From assembly GCA_963665155.2 (NCBI GenBank), contig OY761986.2:1922001-1986000 (forward strand): a stretch of 64,000 nucleotides of DNA. The letters run 5' to 3'. This document shows positions 18,148-28,170 of the stretch, piece by piece (the first letter of the stretch is position 1; each line of letters begins with the position of its first letter). The DNA is from UBA1141 sp963665155 (GTDB taxonomy: Bacteria > Chloroflexota > Dehalococcoidia > Lucifugimonadales > UBA3495). The notes beneath the pieces are model-generated. The model saw only the letters and a list, made by a program, of their open reading frames with translations, had not been told where the DNA came from and did no database searches. Position numbers and translations under genes: made by a program.

Positions 18148-19259
18148 TTATGCACCAACCACCCAAACAACCGCAGCAGCAATTACCGCCGCTAGAGGGA
18201 GGGTGATTAACCAGGAAGCAACGATTTTTCGGATAGCCGGCCAATGTGCCTGCCTGCTGGCTACCCCGAGTCCAATCAAACTCCCGGTGGAAACGTGGGT
18301 GGTGGATACCGGCAAGCTAAAGATCGATGCCACTCCGACCAGGAGCGCAGTGACCATGTTGGCTGTCAAGCCCTGTCCTGGGTTCATGGGGGTAATACCT
18401 TCGCTCATGGTCATGGCTACCTTGCGAGCGCTCAGTAATCCGCCAACCGCTATTGCGCCGCCGACAGCCAACATACCCGCGGAAAGCGGTACGCCCAGTG
18501 CTGTAGCCGCAACTAACAGAGCTACAATCTTGGGTGTGTCATTCAGCCCACGGGCAAAGCCAACGGCCCCCGCAGAAAAGAAATGGAGCCGATCGAGCAG
18601 CCATTGAGTGTCAATGCCGTACAGGCGGCCATGGTATTGGTCCACACAGTTGCTGAGTTGATTAACCGTAAGAACGATCCCCGAGGATTGGAGGATAGCC
18701 GCCGTTTGGTTGGATAAGCACCAGCTGGGGTGACCTACGGTCTACACACAAGCACATCTGCCGTTCGATGACTAACCGCGAACCGCATTTTGTGGAACAC
18801 AGGGTACAGCGTACCCGTCAACATGATGCTAATAATCGGGCTAACCGCCAGAGGAAGGAAGAAACTTTGGCCTAGCTGCCCAAAATTGACAAAGCCCGCT
18901 GCAGCAAAACCAGCGCCGACCAGTGAGCCAATGAGCGCATGGGTGGTCGAAATGGGGAACCCGGTCACTGTGGCCAGCATTACGTTTAGGGCGGCTCCAA
19001 GGCCGACGGCCAGCAGGAACGCAGAATCTTGCGCCAATGCATCCGGGACCAATCCTTTGCCGCTGAACGCGTCCAGCAAGCCGCCCGAAAGCAACAACGC
19101 TACGCCAGAGCCAGCCAATGTCGTAATTGTGGCCCACCCCAGAGCTTTGTGATAGTCGGTAGTGCGACTACCGGACAGTGTTGCAACCCCTTTAAAGTTG
19201 TCGTTGGCCCCATTGGCGTAGGCAACGAACAACATTGCGCCGAATAACCACAGAACCAT
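18148..19259 (-). CDS. PiT-family inorganic phosphate transporter, frameshifted
   Basis: Two pieces together make one low-affinity phosphate permease. The N-terminal half (19259-18735) starts L-F-V-A-Y-A-N-G-A-N-D-N-F-K-G-V-A-T-L-S-G and has T-V-T-G-F-P-I-S-T-T-H-A-L-I-G; the C-terminal half (18148-18717 region) has G-F-A-R-G-L-N-D-T-P-K-I and F-S-L-P-V-S-T-T-H-V-S-T-G. The two G-(A/L)-N-D and P-(I/V)-S-T-T-H repeats are the PiT signature. The halves are in different frames, meeting near 18738-18790 in the variable central loop. It is therefore either a recent pseudogene or an assembly indel. About 10 membrane helices are expected. Confidence 0.8.
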
Positions 19260-20207
19260 ATCACCAAGCCCGAAAGCGGTGATCAGGGCTTAGCAGCCAA
19301 GCCATCGCAATTCGCCGAGAAATTACAGATGCGCGTCAATCAAACAATACCTGAGTTACAAGTAGATAAGATGCGCGTAATTTGCCAGCCGATTCGCTCA
19401 AGTAGCCTACTCTCCAGGGCTCCAATCCTCTTTGTAGTAGTACAAAAAGCGAATCTCATGCCAAGGGAAACAGGCCTCTTTCACCCTTTTCTTATTTCTA
19501 TCGCTTAATTTCGACAATGTCAGCCAGCAATCGCAGAGCGAGGCGGTTTGGCCCGTCTGGGGATTGGCTAATAGAGAACACCTCTGGGGGAACACCAAGC
19601 TTCATGTCGGGCTCGCGCCGCTGCCCAGCCCAAGCCTGCCGTCGATGGCACATTACCTTCTTTCTTCATTTGGCTCAGGCAGGCCAGATGCGTCGCGGAG
19701 GGGATTACAGATCAAGACTGCAAAATCGGAAATGAAGCCTAAGGGAGTACTGTGGCAAGAGGATGCGGCCTACCTTCTGAGGCAGGCCGCTGAAGCAGGC
19801 CGAGGAGTAGCAAGACACCTAATCTCTGTGGATGACTCGAAGGCTCCATCATTCTGATTGCGGCCGACTAGATTATGTATTGGCCGAGAGATTAAAGAAG
19901 AGCGCCGAAACAGAATAACGGTGGATGGATATCAATCGTTGCCTAAGGATTATGATCCGTTATTAGGAAGAACCTTGTGCCGCCTACGAAAAATAGGAGG
20001 CAATACTAGGTTAAGTGGGAAGTTGGGGAGGTGCTCTAGATTAACTTGGGACATGCAATTGAGTTAGCCGTGTAGCTTCCGGGCATCTGGCGGATGATTT
20101 CTTGCTGTCCCTTTCCGTTCGTGCTGACTTCGTCGAAACGCGATAGCACGTAAGGCAGAAGCTAAGAGCATAACTGAACAGCGCGAATCGGGTTAAGCAC
20201 TTTGCTA
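19260..20207. other. 948-bp interval without a recognisable gene
   Basis: Several short overlapping frames exist. One (19564-19857, +) ends in a plausible helix, L-W-Q-E-D-A-A-Y-L-L-R-Q-A-A-E, but matches no family I know and lacks a ribosome site. I see no RNA gene or mobile-element signature. It may hold decayed genes. Confidence 0.4.
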
Positions 20208-20891
20208 TTAATCAGTGGCGGGACTTTGCGCCTGCCCTTGTTGGTTGGCGGTCTCTTGACTAGGCGTACCACTGGCCCTGAAGTTCCACCGGGCAGACAA
20301 ACGCTCATCAGACTTTTCCAGCCAGTCTTCCCTCAGGACCTCCATAAGCAGGAAATCCAGCGACATGCGGCGCACCGGTCTGACCGGGTTAAAACCGCTC
20401 TTCTGGAAGCAATGCTGGGCCCTGTTGTTCCACTCCAACGTGTGCAAATAGACTCGCTTAAGATTCCGCTCGGTGAACATGTGATCAAGCAATGTCGTTA
20501 CCGCATCATAGCCGTAGGCATTGCTCCAGTAATCCCGGTCGCCTATCACAATGCCAAGTTCGGCCTGCATATTTACACTGTCCAGATCGTAGTACATGCA
20601 GTTGCCAATGTACTTGCCATCCAGGGTATCGGTGGAGAAATGGTGGGAGCCTGGTGTTGGATAACGGAGTTGGTCTTCGAAAATCTTCAAGTAGCGCTCA
20701 AAACTCATGGTCAGAGGATAGGCAGCATCCAGCCGGGCGAGCTCTGGGTCGCTGCGCCAGATGTAGTCTTGTTCGGCGTCCTCCAACCGCTTATCCCTCA
20801 GTATCACCCTGGCGCCTTGGAGCTGAACCATATCGCTCATCCTCATTGGAAAACGTTTGGAATTCGTTTCTAAAAATTGTTCCTGAGCCAT
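20208..20891 (-). CDS. GNAT-family N-acetyltransferase (RimJ/RimL-like)
   Basis: About 205-227 residues depending on start. The fold begins at V-Q-L-Q-G-A-R-V-I-L-R, with the acetyl-CoA region E-L-G-I-V-I-G-D-R-D-Y-W-S-N-A-Y-G-Y-D-A-V-T and the C-terminal L-H-T-L-E-W-N-N-R-A-Q-H-C-F-Q-K-S-G-F typical of RimL-type acetyltransferases acting on protein N-termini or small amines. The first Met is farther upstream than most homologs need, and M18 or M21 could also start it. Substrate unknown. Confidence 0.8.
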   Translation of the reverse strand: MAQEQFLETNSKRFPMRMSDMVQLQGARVILRDKRLEDAEQDYIWRSDPELARLDAAYPLTMSFERYLKIFEDQLRYPTPGSHHFSTDTLDGKYIGNCMYYDLDSVNMQAELGIVIGDRDYWSNAYGYDAVTTLLDHMFTERNLKRVYLHTLEWNNRAQHCFQKSGFNPVRPVRRMSLDFLLMEVLREDWLEKSDERLSARWNFRASGTPSQETANQQGQAQSPATD

Positions 20892-21039
20892 GGGTTGGAA
20901 ATCTTGGATAGGACCAGGACTTCCGAATACCTCACTATGGACCCCAAGAGACCTGACTAATTCACATAATTGACTTCTACATATTGGTGATATCTGCGGA
21001 AGCTGGACCGATTCATGCGAGGGCCGACCACTGACCCTA

Positions 21040-21546
21040 CTATCGGTCCTCTATCACCTTTAACGCTCGCCTCAAGACTTCGGTCTCGTTCGCGTATGCC
21101 AAAATATCCAGCGCCTTCTCAGAAGTGAACCATTGTACAACGTCGAATTCCGGGTCATGTAGATCAAATCCTCCGCCGATTGGGTTCATGAGGTAATAAT
21201 GGACAGTCTTGTGGAATCTGACCCCGGGTTCCCGACCAACGAACCAATACTCTATAGCCCCCAGGGACGATTCTATTTCTACCTCAAGACCTGTCTCTTC
21301 CCTAACTTCCCGTAAAGCCGTTTGCTCTAAAGTTTCGCCAGGGTCGGGGGTGCCTTTGGCCAGGCTCCAACGGAAATCCTCGGATTTCGAGGTGTCCCAC
21401 TCTTCTTGAGCATCGTTAACCCTGGCTTTGGCACGCAACGAGCGACCGCACAGTGCTGCTTGAACATGCCCATCCACTCTCCGCCAAACCACACCGCCCG
21501 CCGAAACCAGGGGTTCCACTCGGCGATCGGATTTTTCCCCGGTCAA
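21040..21546 (-). CDS. Nudix hydrolase
   Basis: A 168-residue hydrolase of nucleoside diphosphates linked to another moiety. The Nudix box is complete: G-x5-E-x7-R-E-V-x-E-E-T-G-L (from GTPDPGETLEQTALREVREE), with Mg-binding glutamates. The front motif SAGGVVWRR and late strand V-Q-W-F are as in MutT/Ap4A-hydrolase types. The exact substrate is not predictable. Confidence 0.88.
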   Translation of the reverse strand: MTGEKSDRRVEPLVSAGGVVWRRVDGHVQAALCGRSLRAKARVNDAQEEWDTSKSEDFRWSLAKGTPDPGETLEQTALREVREETGLEVEIESSLGAIEYWFVGREPGVRFHKTVHYYLMNPIGGGFDLHDPEFDVVQWFTSEKALDILAYANETEVLRRALKVIEDR

Positions 21547-21639
21547 TTCAATACGCTCACTGTATTCGCTCCCAGCAGAGATTGTTCAACTTTAATTCTA
21601 TGAGCAGTCAAATTCTGCGTCAACGGCAATGAGGCGTCA

Positions 21640-21924
21640 TTAACTTGGATCTTCTAATTTTTGACCACCGCCTATGGCGGGTACAAAATGTATCTCACTG
21701 GTCTCCCCAATCCTTTCCAGCAAGCCCATCCGAGCTATTTCCCCGTCGATCGCAACGGCAAGGTTCGACCTTATCTCTCCCTCCTCGACCAGTGAGTCTT
21801 TCATTCCAGGGTACAAACGTTCGAGTCCTTCGATTACTTGACGAACATTTTTGGCTTCGAAATCGACTTGCTTTACTCCTCCAGTCATTTTCTGGAGCAT
21901 GGTGGGGATGAATACTGTCGCCAC
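21640..21924 (-). CDS. MoaD/ThiS-family ubiquitin-like sulfur carrier
   Basis: A 94-residue beta-grasp protein. The segments V-F-I-P-T-M-L, N-V-R-Q-V-I-E-G-L-E-R-L-Y-P-G-M and L-A-V-A-I-D-G-E-I-A fit MoaD-like carriers. These proteins normally end in Gly-Gly, which is thiocarboxylated by a MoeB/ThiF-type enzyme. Here I-G-G-G is followed by seven more residues (QKLEDPS), so the tail would need removal before activation. No activating enzyme lies nearby. It may feed molybdopterin for the Mo-hydroxylase at 23-27 kb, but that is inference. Confidence 0.78.
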   Translation of the reverse strand: MATVFIPTMLQKMTGGVKQVDFEAKNVRQVIEGLERLYPGMKDSLVEEGEIRSNLAVAIDGEIARMGLLERIGETSEIHFVPAIGGGQKLEDPS

Positions 21925-22157
21925 CTTCTCGTCACCTCGCTCAGGTTAAACAGCGGTCGGATGACCGCAGCATCCTAACCGCCTCAAATTCAATCTCCGA
22001 GACCAGTGTGGGTACAAGCCAGAGTGGGTGAAACCCACCTTGGGTATGGCGTTGAAATATCGCTTCAATGCCCACGGGATTGTGGTTCTGTTAGACCCGC
22101 TAAATGTATTATAGCTCGTATTAACCAAACAAGAACGGGGCAAATTCATAGGCCAAG

Positions 22158-22785
22158 CTAGTACAGTCGAGTTTCGTAAGACTGTTTTATGTAATCCTCT
22201 AACTCGTCCAACGAGCAAACCTCGTGATTAGTGTGGTCATGTACCATTTGCGCCAGAGAGGGCAAATTCTTTCGAGGCGTCCCACAGGTGGCTGCGCTTG
22301 AAGGCCTTGGCGCAATGGAGAAACGCCTGTTGGACTTGGACGGCGATATTCAAAACCGGACGCTTGCCCTGATGGGCGGTCAGGTTCAGCAGTTCTTCGT
22401 CTTTGACGATGGTGGCCCGTCCGTTTACCCGCAGGGTATCTTCTATTCCGGGGATCATAAACAGCAACCCCACATGAGGGTTCTCCAATATATTAACCAG
22501 GGTATCGCCCCGCCGGTTCCCTGGACGCTCGGGGATGAGCAGGGTTTCATTGTCGAGAACCTGCACGAAACCTGGGGAGTCGCCTTTGGGTGACACATCG
22601 CATCTGCCAGCGCCATTCGATGTGCCGATCAGCAAAAACGGAGAGAGTGAAATAAATGCGCAGCAGTGCCGGTCAAGATCGGAAAACTGTTTCTTTACGC
22701 TTATCGGCTGTGGATCACCAATAATGCTGCGCAGTTCATCAAGGTGGGTAACCGGTTGGGAAAAGGTTCTCACGGCCATCTGCAT
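22158..22785 (-). CDS. pyridoxamine 5'-phosphate oxidase-like FMN-binding protein, frameshifted near its C-terminus
   Basis: The uninterrupted frame gives 182 residues and ends at 22237. Homologs of this PPOX subgroup (MSMEG_1061 type) continue to a conserved Y-x-T-R-L-Y end. That ending is present in another frame: L-P-S-L-A-Q-M-V-H-D, then E-E/D-Y-I-K-Q-S-Y-E-T-R-L-Y, stop at 22158-22160. The shift lies around 22260-22275 beside an AAAGAATTT run. FMN-site features include C-D-V-S-P-K-G-D-S-P-G-F-V and R-R-G-D-T-L-V-N-I. Such proteins bind FMN or F420 and catalyse redox of unknown substrates. A sequencing indel is as likely as true decay. Confidence 0.78.
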
Positions 22786-22825
22786 TAACCCTCATCCGAT
22801 TTTGTGGAGATGTTTCACGTTGTAG

Positions 22826-23251
22826 TATACGGTTGTAGTACGGCTCTAATATACGGCAACAATGGGGGTGCTGCCAGCCTCCGTTGACGCTGTTCCGGTC
22901 GCCCACGGCTTGTTCCGAGTGTTCACCCGACCACCTTTGGTGACTTTGTAATGGTTCGACAAGATCACGGTCACCAGTAGTTCGCGTCAGGAGCAGTCCA
23001 GATCACAATCGGTGGCCCGGGTTCTACCGTAACGTTTAACCTAAAGTCGAACCGACGAACGGTTCAACAATTTGGATTCAGGAACAGGAGGCCAGCCAGG
23101 CAAAGTGGTGATACCGGGGACCATTCTACAAATGAGAACGGCAGGGGCAACACTCAAGCCGCCCCTGCCGCGATTAGCCTAACTACTGGCCCTCTCCGAT
23201 GGAGTCATCGCCGGAGGCTGCCAGTTTGGTCTGCCGTAACTACCGGTTGTT
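22826..23251. other. gene-free interval with a hairpin
   Basis: No coding or RNA gene was recognised in this 426-bp stretch between the PPOX gene and the Mo-hydroxylase operon end, apart from the hairpin annotated at 23139-23170. Confidence 0.5.
23139..23170 (-). terminator. candidate terminator of the Mo-hydroxylase operon
   Basis: A perfect 10-bp stem CGGCAGGGGC/GCCCCTGCCG with a 12-base loop lies about 80 bp past the large-subunit stop. On the minus strand a T-rich stretch (TTCTCATTTG) follows, weaker than a canonical U-tract. Confidence 0.5.
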
Positions 23252-25538
23252 TTATTTGCCTTTTCCCTGTAGCGCGTCCAGAACCTTGCCTGGGGTCATC
23301 GGCAGGCTGTCAATGCGCACCCCCCCGCTGCTCCGCGTACCGCATTGGCTATGGCAGCCATGGGCGGAACGATCACCGCTTCGCCGACCCCACGAACGCC
23401 GTACGGATGGCCCGGATTGGCCACCTCAACAATTACGGTGTCGATCATCGGCAGATCCAGGCTCGTGGGCATCCGGTAATCCAGGAAGCTGGAGTTCATC
23501 ATCTGGCCCCGGTCATTAAAGAAGTACTCTTCGTTCAATGCCCAACCAACGCCTTGTACCGCAGCGCCCTGCATTTGTCCCTCGACGTAGCTGGGATGTA
23601 CTGCTTTGCCTGCGTCCTGCACTGCCGTAAAGCGCAAAATGTCGGTCTTTCCCGTTTCGGCGTCGACCTCTACATCCACCAAGTGGACAGCATAACCGTT
23701 GCCTTCCCCGGCTGGCTCTACGTTCGCACTACCCGTAATTGATCCGCCCGTGCTCGCCAATTGGCGGGACAACTCTTTGACGGTCATGCGCAGTTCTGGG
23801 TCCGATTTGTGCTGAATTACACCCTTGTCGTATTCCACGTTATCTTCAGGGGTGTCCCAAATACGGGCGGCCCTGGCGATCATCTTCACCTTAACTTCTT
23901 CGGCGGCTTCGATGGCTGCCCAGCCTGTGGCGAAGGATGTCCGGCTACCACCGGTGATGAAGGTGTAACCGATGGAATCGGTATCCACCACGGTAGGTTT
24001 GACGTCTTCGTAAGCGATGCCCAGGGTTTCCGCTGTCTGCTGAGCAATGGAAGCTCGGGTGCCTCCGATGTCCACCGAACCCATAATCAGGCTCACCACC
24101 CCGTCGTAGTTTACGGTCATGGCCACACTGGAGTTGAAGGACCGGTTCATCCAGTAACCGCAGGCCACGCCCCGGCCCCGGTTGCCTGGCCCAACTCCGC
24201 TCTTGTAATGGGGGTGGTTCCGAGCAGCTTCCAGACACTCGACCAGACCGATGCGGTTGGCCACCGGGCCTTCAATGCGCCGGGTGCCCTCTTTGGCGAC
24301 ATTCAGCAACCTGATCTCTATTGGGTCGATGCCAAGCTGGGAGGCTAGGTCATCTACCACCGACTCGACCGCAAACGCCGCCTGAGGAGCGCCGGGTAAG
24401 CGGCGGTCTTGGGTTTGTCGACAACGACGTCATAACCATCCAAGAGACCGTTTTCAACGTCGTAGCATCCGAACGCGCACAGCATACCTTGCATGACCGG
24501 GGAGCCTGGGTAAGCCCCGGCTTCAAAAGCCAGATTGGCTTGTACCGCGGTGAACTTACCCTCTTTTGTGGCGCCAATCTTGACCTTCATCCAAGTGGCC
24601 GGTGCGGGGCCGGAGGCTTCGAACACGTCCGAGCGGCTCATAACCAGCTTAACGGGAGCGCCGCTTTTTTGAGACAACAACGCCGCAATGGCATCGAGAT
24701 AAGCTGTAATTTTTCCGCCGAAGCCTCCGCCGATTTCCATGGGGGTAACTTTTACTTTGGAAACAGGCTGTCTAAGAACGTCGGCCACCGAACTACGGAC
24801 CGCAAAGGCACCCTGAGTGCTGGTCCAAACGCTCAACTGACCGTCGGTGTTCCAAAAAGCGGTGCCGTTGTGGGGCTCAATGTAGCCTTGGTGGACGGCG
24901 GCGGTTCGGAACTCTCGCTCCACCACCACATCGGCGGCGGCGAACCCATTGGCCGCATCACCTTTCTCGTATTGGAAGTGGGCAGCGATATTGCTGGCTT
25001 TCTCGGAGGTTTCGCCAAGCGCTGTGGTGTGGAGGTCCTCGTGGAGCAACTGAGCATCCTCTTTCATGGCGTCAAGAACGTCAAGAACCGGCGGCAATTC
25101 CTCGTATACCACAGAGATTAAATTAATGGCCTCTTCGGCCACATGGGGATTATTAGCGGCGACGGCAGCCACCGAGTGACCCTTATAAAGGACTTTATCG
25201 CTGGCCAACACATGGTCGCTGGCAAACTTCAGCCTCATGTAATCGCCGCCCAGGTCTTCTTTGGACAGCGATGCAAAGGGCAGATCTTTGGATGTAATTA
25301 CCGCCTTCACCCCAGGATGGGCTTCGGCCTTGGAAGTGTCTATGGACTTGATCCGTGCGTGGGCATGCGGGCTGCGCAAAACCTTACCATGCAGCAAGCC
25401 CGCCAGGCTCACGTCGGCACCATACTGGGCTCGCCCGGTGACTTTATCCACACCATCCGGTCTAATCGGTCGTTTACCTACGACATCGAATTCGACCTCG
25501 GACAGAACAATATTTGCTTCGCTTGGGTTGGAAACCAC
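23252..25538 (-). CDS. molybdenum hydroxylase large subunit (CoxL/xanthine dehydrogenase family), two frameshifts
   Basis: The Mo-cofactor subunit of a three-part hydroxylase. The N-terminal piece (25538-24354) has D-K-V-T-G-R-A-Q-Y-G-A-D and the molybdopterin loop G-G-G-F-G-G-K. The rest (24360 down) begins V-V-D-D-L-A-S-Q-L-G-I-D-P-I-E-I-R and includes D-I-G-G-T-R-A and the late G-V-G-E-A. The first break is near 24375-24385, where the Mo-contact loop A-Y-x-x-x-G-A-P-Q is also short. The second is in a run of seven G at 23320-23326; restoring frame yields R-I-D-S-L-P-M-T-P-G-K-V-L-D-A-L and stop 23252. The loop lacks the A-Y-x-C-S-F-R of form I CO dehydrogenase, so the substrate is probably an aromatic, purine or aldehyde. 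It is either a pseudogene or indel errors. Confidence 0.82.
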
Positions 25539-25562
25539 GGGCTCACCCCCTTGAATATGCTT

Positions 25563-26036
25563 TTACTTCGTTTTTTCGGAGGCGTCCAACACCGCCCGAA
25601 CGATCTTGTCGTAGCCGGTGCAACGGCAAAGGTTGCCTGCCAGCCAATGTCTTACCCTGCCCTCGTCCACATTGGGCTCTTGGTCCAGCAGCCCCTTGGC
25701 CGCTACGATGAACCCTGGCGTGCAAATACCGCATTGGAGGGCGGCTTGCTCCAAGAATGACTGTTGTAGGGGATGCAGTCCCTCGGGTGTCGCCAGCCCT
25801 TCGATTGTCGTGATTTCTTTACCTTGGGCTTCAACGCCTAGCACCAGACACGAATCAACTATGCGGCCATCAAATATCACGGTGCAAGCGCCGCAGTTGC
25901 CGTCATTGCATCCTTCTTTGGTGCCCGTCATGCCTACTACGTCCCTAAGACACTCCAGCAGACTTTGACGGGGCTCGCAGAGGAAATTTACCTCTTCGCC
26001 GTTAATTGTTGTTTGAACGTGTGTAACTCCGGGCAT
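25563..26036 (-). CDS. molybdenum hydroxylase 2Fe-2S subunit
   Basis: A 157-residue electron-transfer subunit with two [2Fe-2S] clusters. The plant-ferredoxin-type N-terminal domain has C-N-D-G-N-C-G-A-C and a fourth Cys at V-D-S-C, and the C-terminal helical domain has Q-C-G-I-C-T-P-G and L-C-R-C-T-G-Y. Length and motifs match CoxS/XdhC-type small subunits. It sits between the FAD and Mo subunits, with only 2 bp to the FAD gene, so the three are one operon. Confidence 0.93.
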   Translation of the reverse strand: MPGVTHVQTTINGEEVNFLCEPRQSLLECLRDVVGMTGTKEGCNDGNCGACTVIFDGRIVDSCLVLGVEAQGKEITTIEGLATPEGLHPLQQSFLEQAALQCGICTPGFIVAAKGLLDQEPNVDEGRVRHWLAGNLCRCTGYDKIVRAVLDASEKTK

Positions 26037-26038
26037 AT

Positions 26039-26923
26039 CTATCCACCTCTGGCCCTTTCAATGGCGTTATTTAATGTGCGCCGGGTTAATACACCAACTA
26101 GGTGCACCCGCTGCCGTATAGTGCCTCTCATGTCGTCAATAGGTTTGGCGTCGGCCATTGCTTTTTCCGAGGCTTCTTGTATAGCTGCTTCGGAAACCGC
26201 CTTGCCTGCCAGGCTTTCACCGGCTGCTTGCGAAAATACCGGGGTCGGCGCAACGGATGCCAGCCCTATGCGGGCAGAGACGATGTTCTGACCCGAAGCG
26301 TCTAGTACCACCGAACTGCCTACACCGGCCACTGCGATATCCATTTCATTTCGGGGAATAAACCGAAGGTAATTCGCGCCGGAATGAGCTTGTGGCGCCG
26401 GAATACTTATTGAGACTAAAATCTCGCCGTTCTGCAGGACGCTCTGTCCCGGTCCCGTGCAGAAGTCTTCGGCCGCTACTTGGCGGGTGCCGTTGGGCCC
26501 GGCAATGTTTGCCACACCGCCCAAAGCGATTATCCCAGGTATAGAGTCGCCGCTGGGAGAGGCATTGCACAGATTGCCACCAATGCTGGCGCGGCCTTGA
26601 ATCTGTATTCCACCGATCAGAGACGCCGAATCAATCAGCCCAGGATAATTATCGATTACTGCTTGATTTTGATAAATCCGGTAACATGGCACGGCGGCGC
26701 CCAACGTTAGGCCGCCCTGGGCACTGTACGACAACTCGTTCAGTTCCGGTATCCCCTTTACGTCCACCACCAAATCAGCGGTGCGGCGGCCGCCTCTCAG
26801 CTGCACCAGAACATCAGTACCACCGGCCATCGCCCTGGCCCGGTCTCCCTTTGAAGCCAACATTTCCACGGCTTCACTTATCGTTTTTGGGGTTGCGAAA
26901 TCAATCCATTCCAATTGGCCCAC
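26039..26923 (-). CDS. molybdenum hydroxylase FAD-binding subunit
   Basis: A 294-residue subunit passing electrons from the Fe-S subunit to FAD. The FAD-pyrophosphate motif A-M-A-G-G-T-D-V-L-V-Q-L at about 34-45 and I-Q-G-R-A-S-I-G-G-N-L-C-N-A-S-P-S-G-D at about 107-125 define the CoxM/XdhB family. This is the first gene of the operon (FAD, Fe-S, Mo order), as in CO dehydrogenase-like clusters. A GGAGG ribosome site lies close upstream of the start. Confidence 0.92.
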   Translation of the reverse strand: MGQLEWIDFATPKTISEAVEMLASKGDRARAMAGGTDVLVQLRGGRRTADLVVDVKGIPELNELSYSAQGGLTLGAAVPCYRIYQNQAVIDNYPGLIDSASLIGGIQIQGRASIGGNLCNASPSGDSIPGIIALGGVANIAGPNGTRQVAAEDFCTGPGQSVLQNGEILVSISIPAPQAHSGANYLRFIPRNEMDIAVAGVGSSVVLDASGQNIVSARIGLASVAPTPVFSQAAGESLAGKAVSEAAIQEASEKAMADAKPIDDMRGTIRQRVHLVGVLTRRTLNNAIERARGG

Positions 26924-27245
26924 CTCCTCGGTGCATTATGGTAACACCCGCATACACCAGCATCAACTAAGTGGCGGCCTTAGTTGACTAGTACCGGTGG
27001 CTGTAGATGGTGCCCACAGATAGGGTAACTTTTGCTTGGGTCGGAATACTGCTCGCAAGCGTCTCTTTAGCTTTACCCGCATCATATTAACCCCCCACCA
27101 AGGCCGTGGTCAACGCATAGGCGCCCATAAGCACGTATGAGGATAATATGCTAGATGGAAGAAGGCTCGAAAAAGCGCGCTCGCTCCTGCTTAGGCAGGC
27201 GATAACACCCACCAGGCCGCCTCATATCGAGAATGGCTGCTAATA
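26924..27245. other. 322-bp interval, divergent promoter region
   Basis: Between the divergent Mo-hydroxylase operon and the DUF1326 genes. No gene seen, and the missing N-terminal part of the first DUF1326 gene is not recognisable here in any frame. Confidence 0.45.
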
Positions 27246-27641
27246 ATGAGCACGGCAATTTTTATTGACGAGAAGGCGAGCCCCGAGCAAAGGGACGCCC
27301 TGATCCAGATAGGCTCGGGTGCAGCGGGCGGGTTGCCTTTCGAGATACTGGCAACCACTTTTTCCAAATTTCTCGAACCCCAATTCGTTCCATTCACATT
27401 CGAAGTTAATGGCAAAAATAGCACGGTCCAAGTAGGCGACAACATTTCCATTGCCTTTGAGCCGGTCAAGAACCCGGTTACCGGAGAACCCGAGGGAATA
27501 AAGGTTATACACGAATCGGGCTTCATCTTCAAAGACGCCGACGTGGTTTCCGCCAAAGTGGGTAAGGTTTCCTTTGGGGAACTGGATTTCTCCTGGCCAG
27601 ACAAGGCAGGGTTTGTCTGCGAGGTGGACTACGGTAACTAG
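27246..27641 (+). pseudogene. DUF1326-domain gene lacking its N-terminal region
   Basis: The 131 residues begin I-F-I-D-E-K-A-S-P-E-Q-R-D-A-L, which is the middle of a DUF1326 protein, and continue G-S-G-A-A-G-G-L-P-F-E-I-L to the family C-terminus (K-N-P-V-T-G-E-P-E-G, G-F-I-F-K-D-A-D). The usual first ~70 residues with C-N-C-D-W-G-C-P-C-N-F are missing, and no ribosome site precedes the ATG. It is a paralog of the gene that follows and looks like a 5'-deleted copy. A short functional form cannot be excluded. Confidence 0.7.
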
Positions 27642-27690
27642 GTGGTCACTTCGACGGGTTGTCGTTAGATAAGATATAAATCGGACTGTC

Positions 27691-28170
27691 ATGACCCAAA
27701 ACAACGACACTACCTGGCACTTAATGGGCAGCATCCTCGGAGCTTGCAACTGCGACTGGGGCTGCCCTTGTAATTTCGATGCACCTCCCACCTACGGGCC
27801 GTGCCACGGCGCTTACGTTTGGCAAATTCGGGAAGGCCAATTCGAAGATGTTAATCTCGACGGGTTATGCGTAGCCTGGGTTGGGGAGTCGCCGGGAGCC
27901 ATGCACCTTGGACACGGTACTTCTCAAAAAATCGTCGACGAACAAGCCGACGAGTGTCAAAGGGCCGCACTGCTAAGTCTGCTTAGTGGCAAGTTCGGAG
28001 GCCCTTTTGAAATACTGGCCAGCGTGTCGGAAACGGAACTTGAGCCCATAATCGCCCCGTTTGTAACCGTCCTCGACGGTCTATCCAGCAGCGTGAGTGT
28101 ACCGGACGTTCTGGAAATAGCACTGGCCTCAATCAAGAACCCTGTGACCGGAGTAAGCGAGGAACTAAGA
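27691..28170 (+). pseudogene. DUF1326 family protein, N-terminal part, interrupted by insertion sequences
   Basis: The first 160 residues include the family's Cys-rich signature A-C-N-C-D-W-G-C-P-C-N-F-D-A-P-P-T (about 18-34), D-G-L-C-V-A-W and the C-terminal I-K-N-P-V-T-G. Reading then runs into an IS1182-type element after G-V-S-E-E-L-R. The missing end is found 5.9 kb downstream at 34057-34194. DUF1326 proteins commonly sit beside DUF2182 membrane proteins, as here (34.3 kb). The Cys motif suggests metal or thiol chemistry, but the function is not known. Confidence 0.85.
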
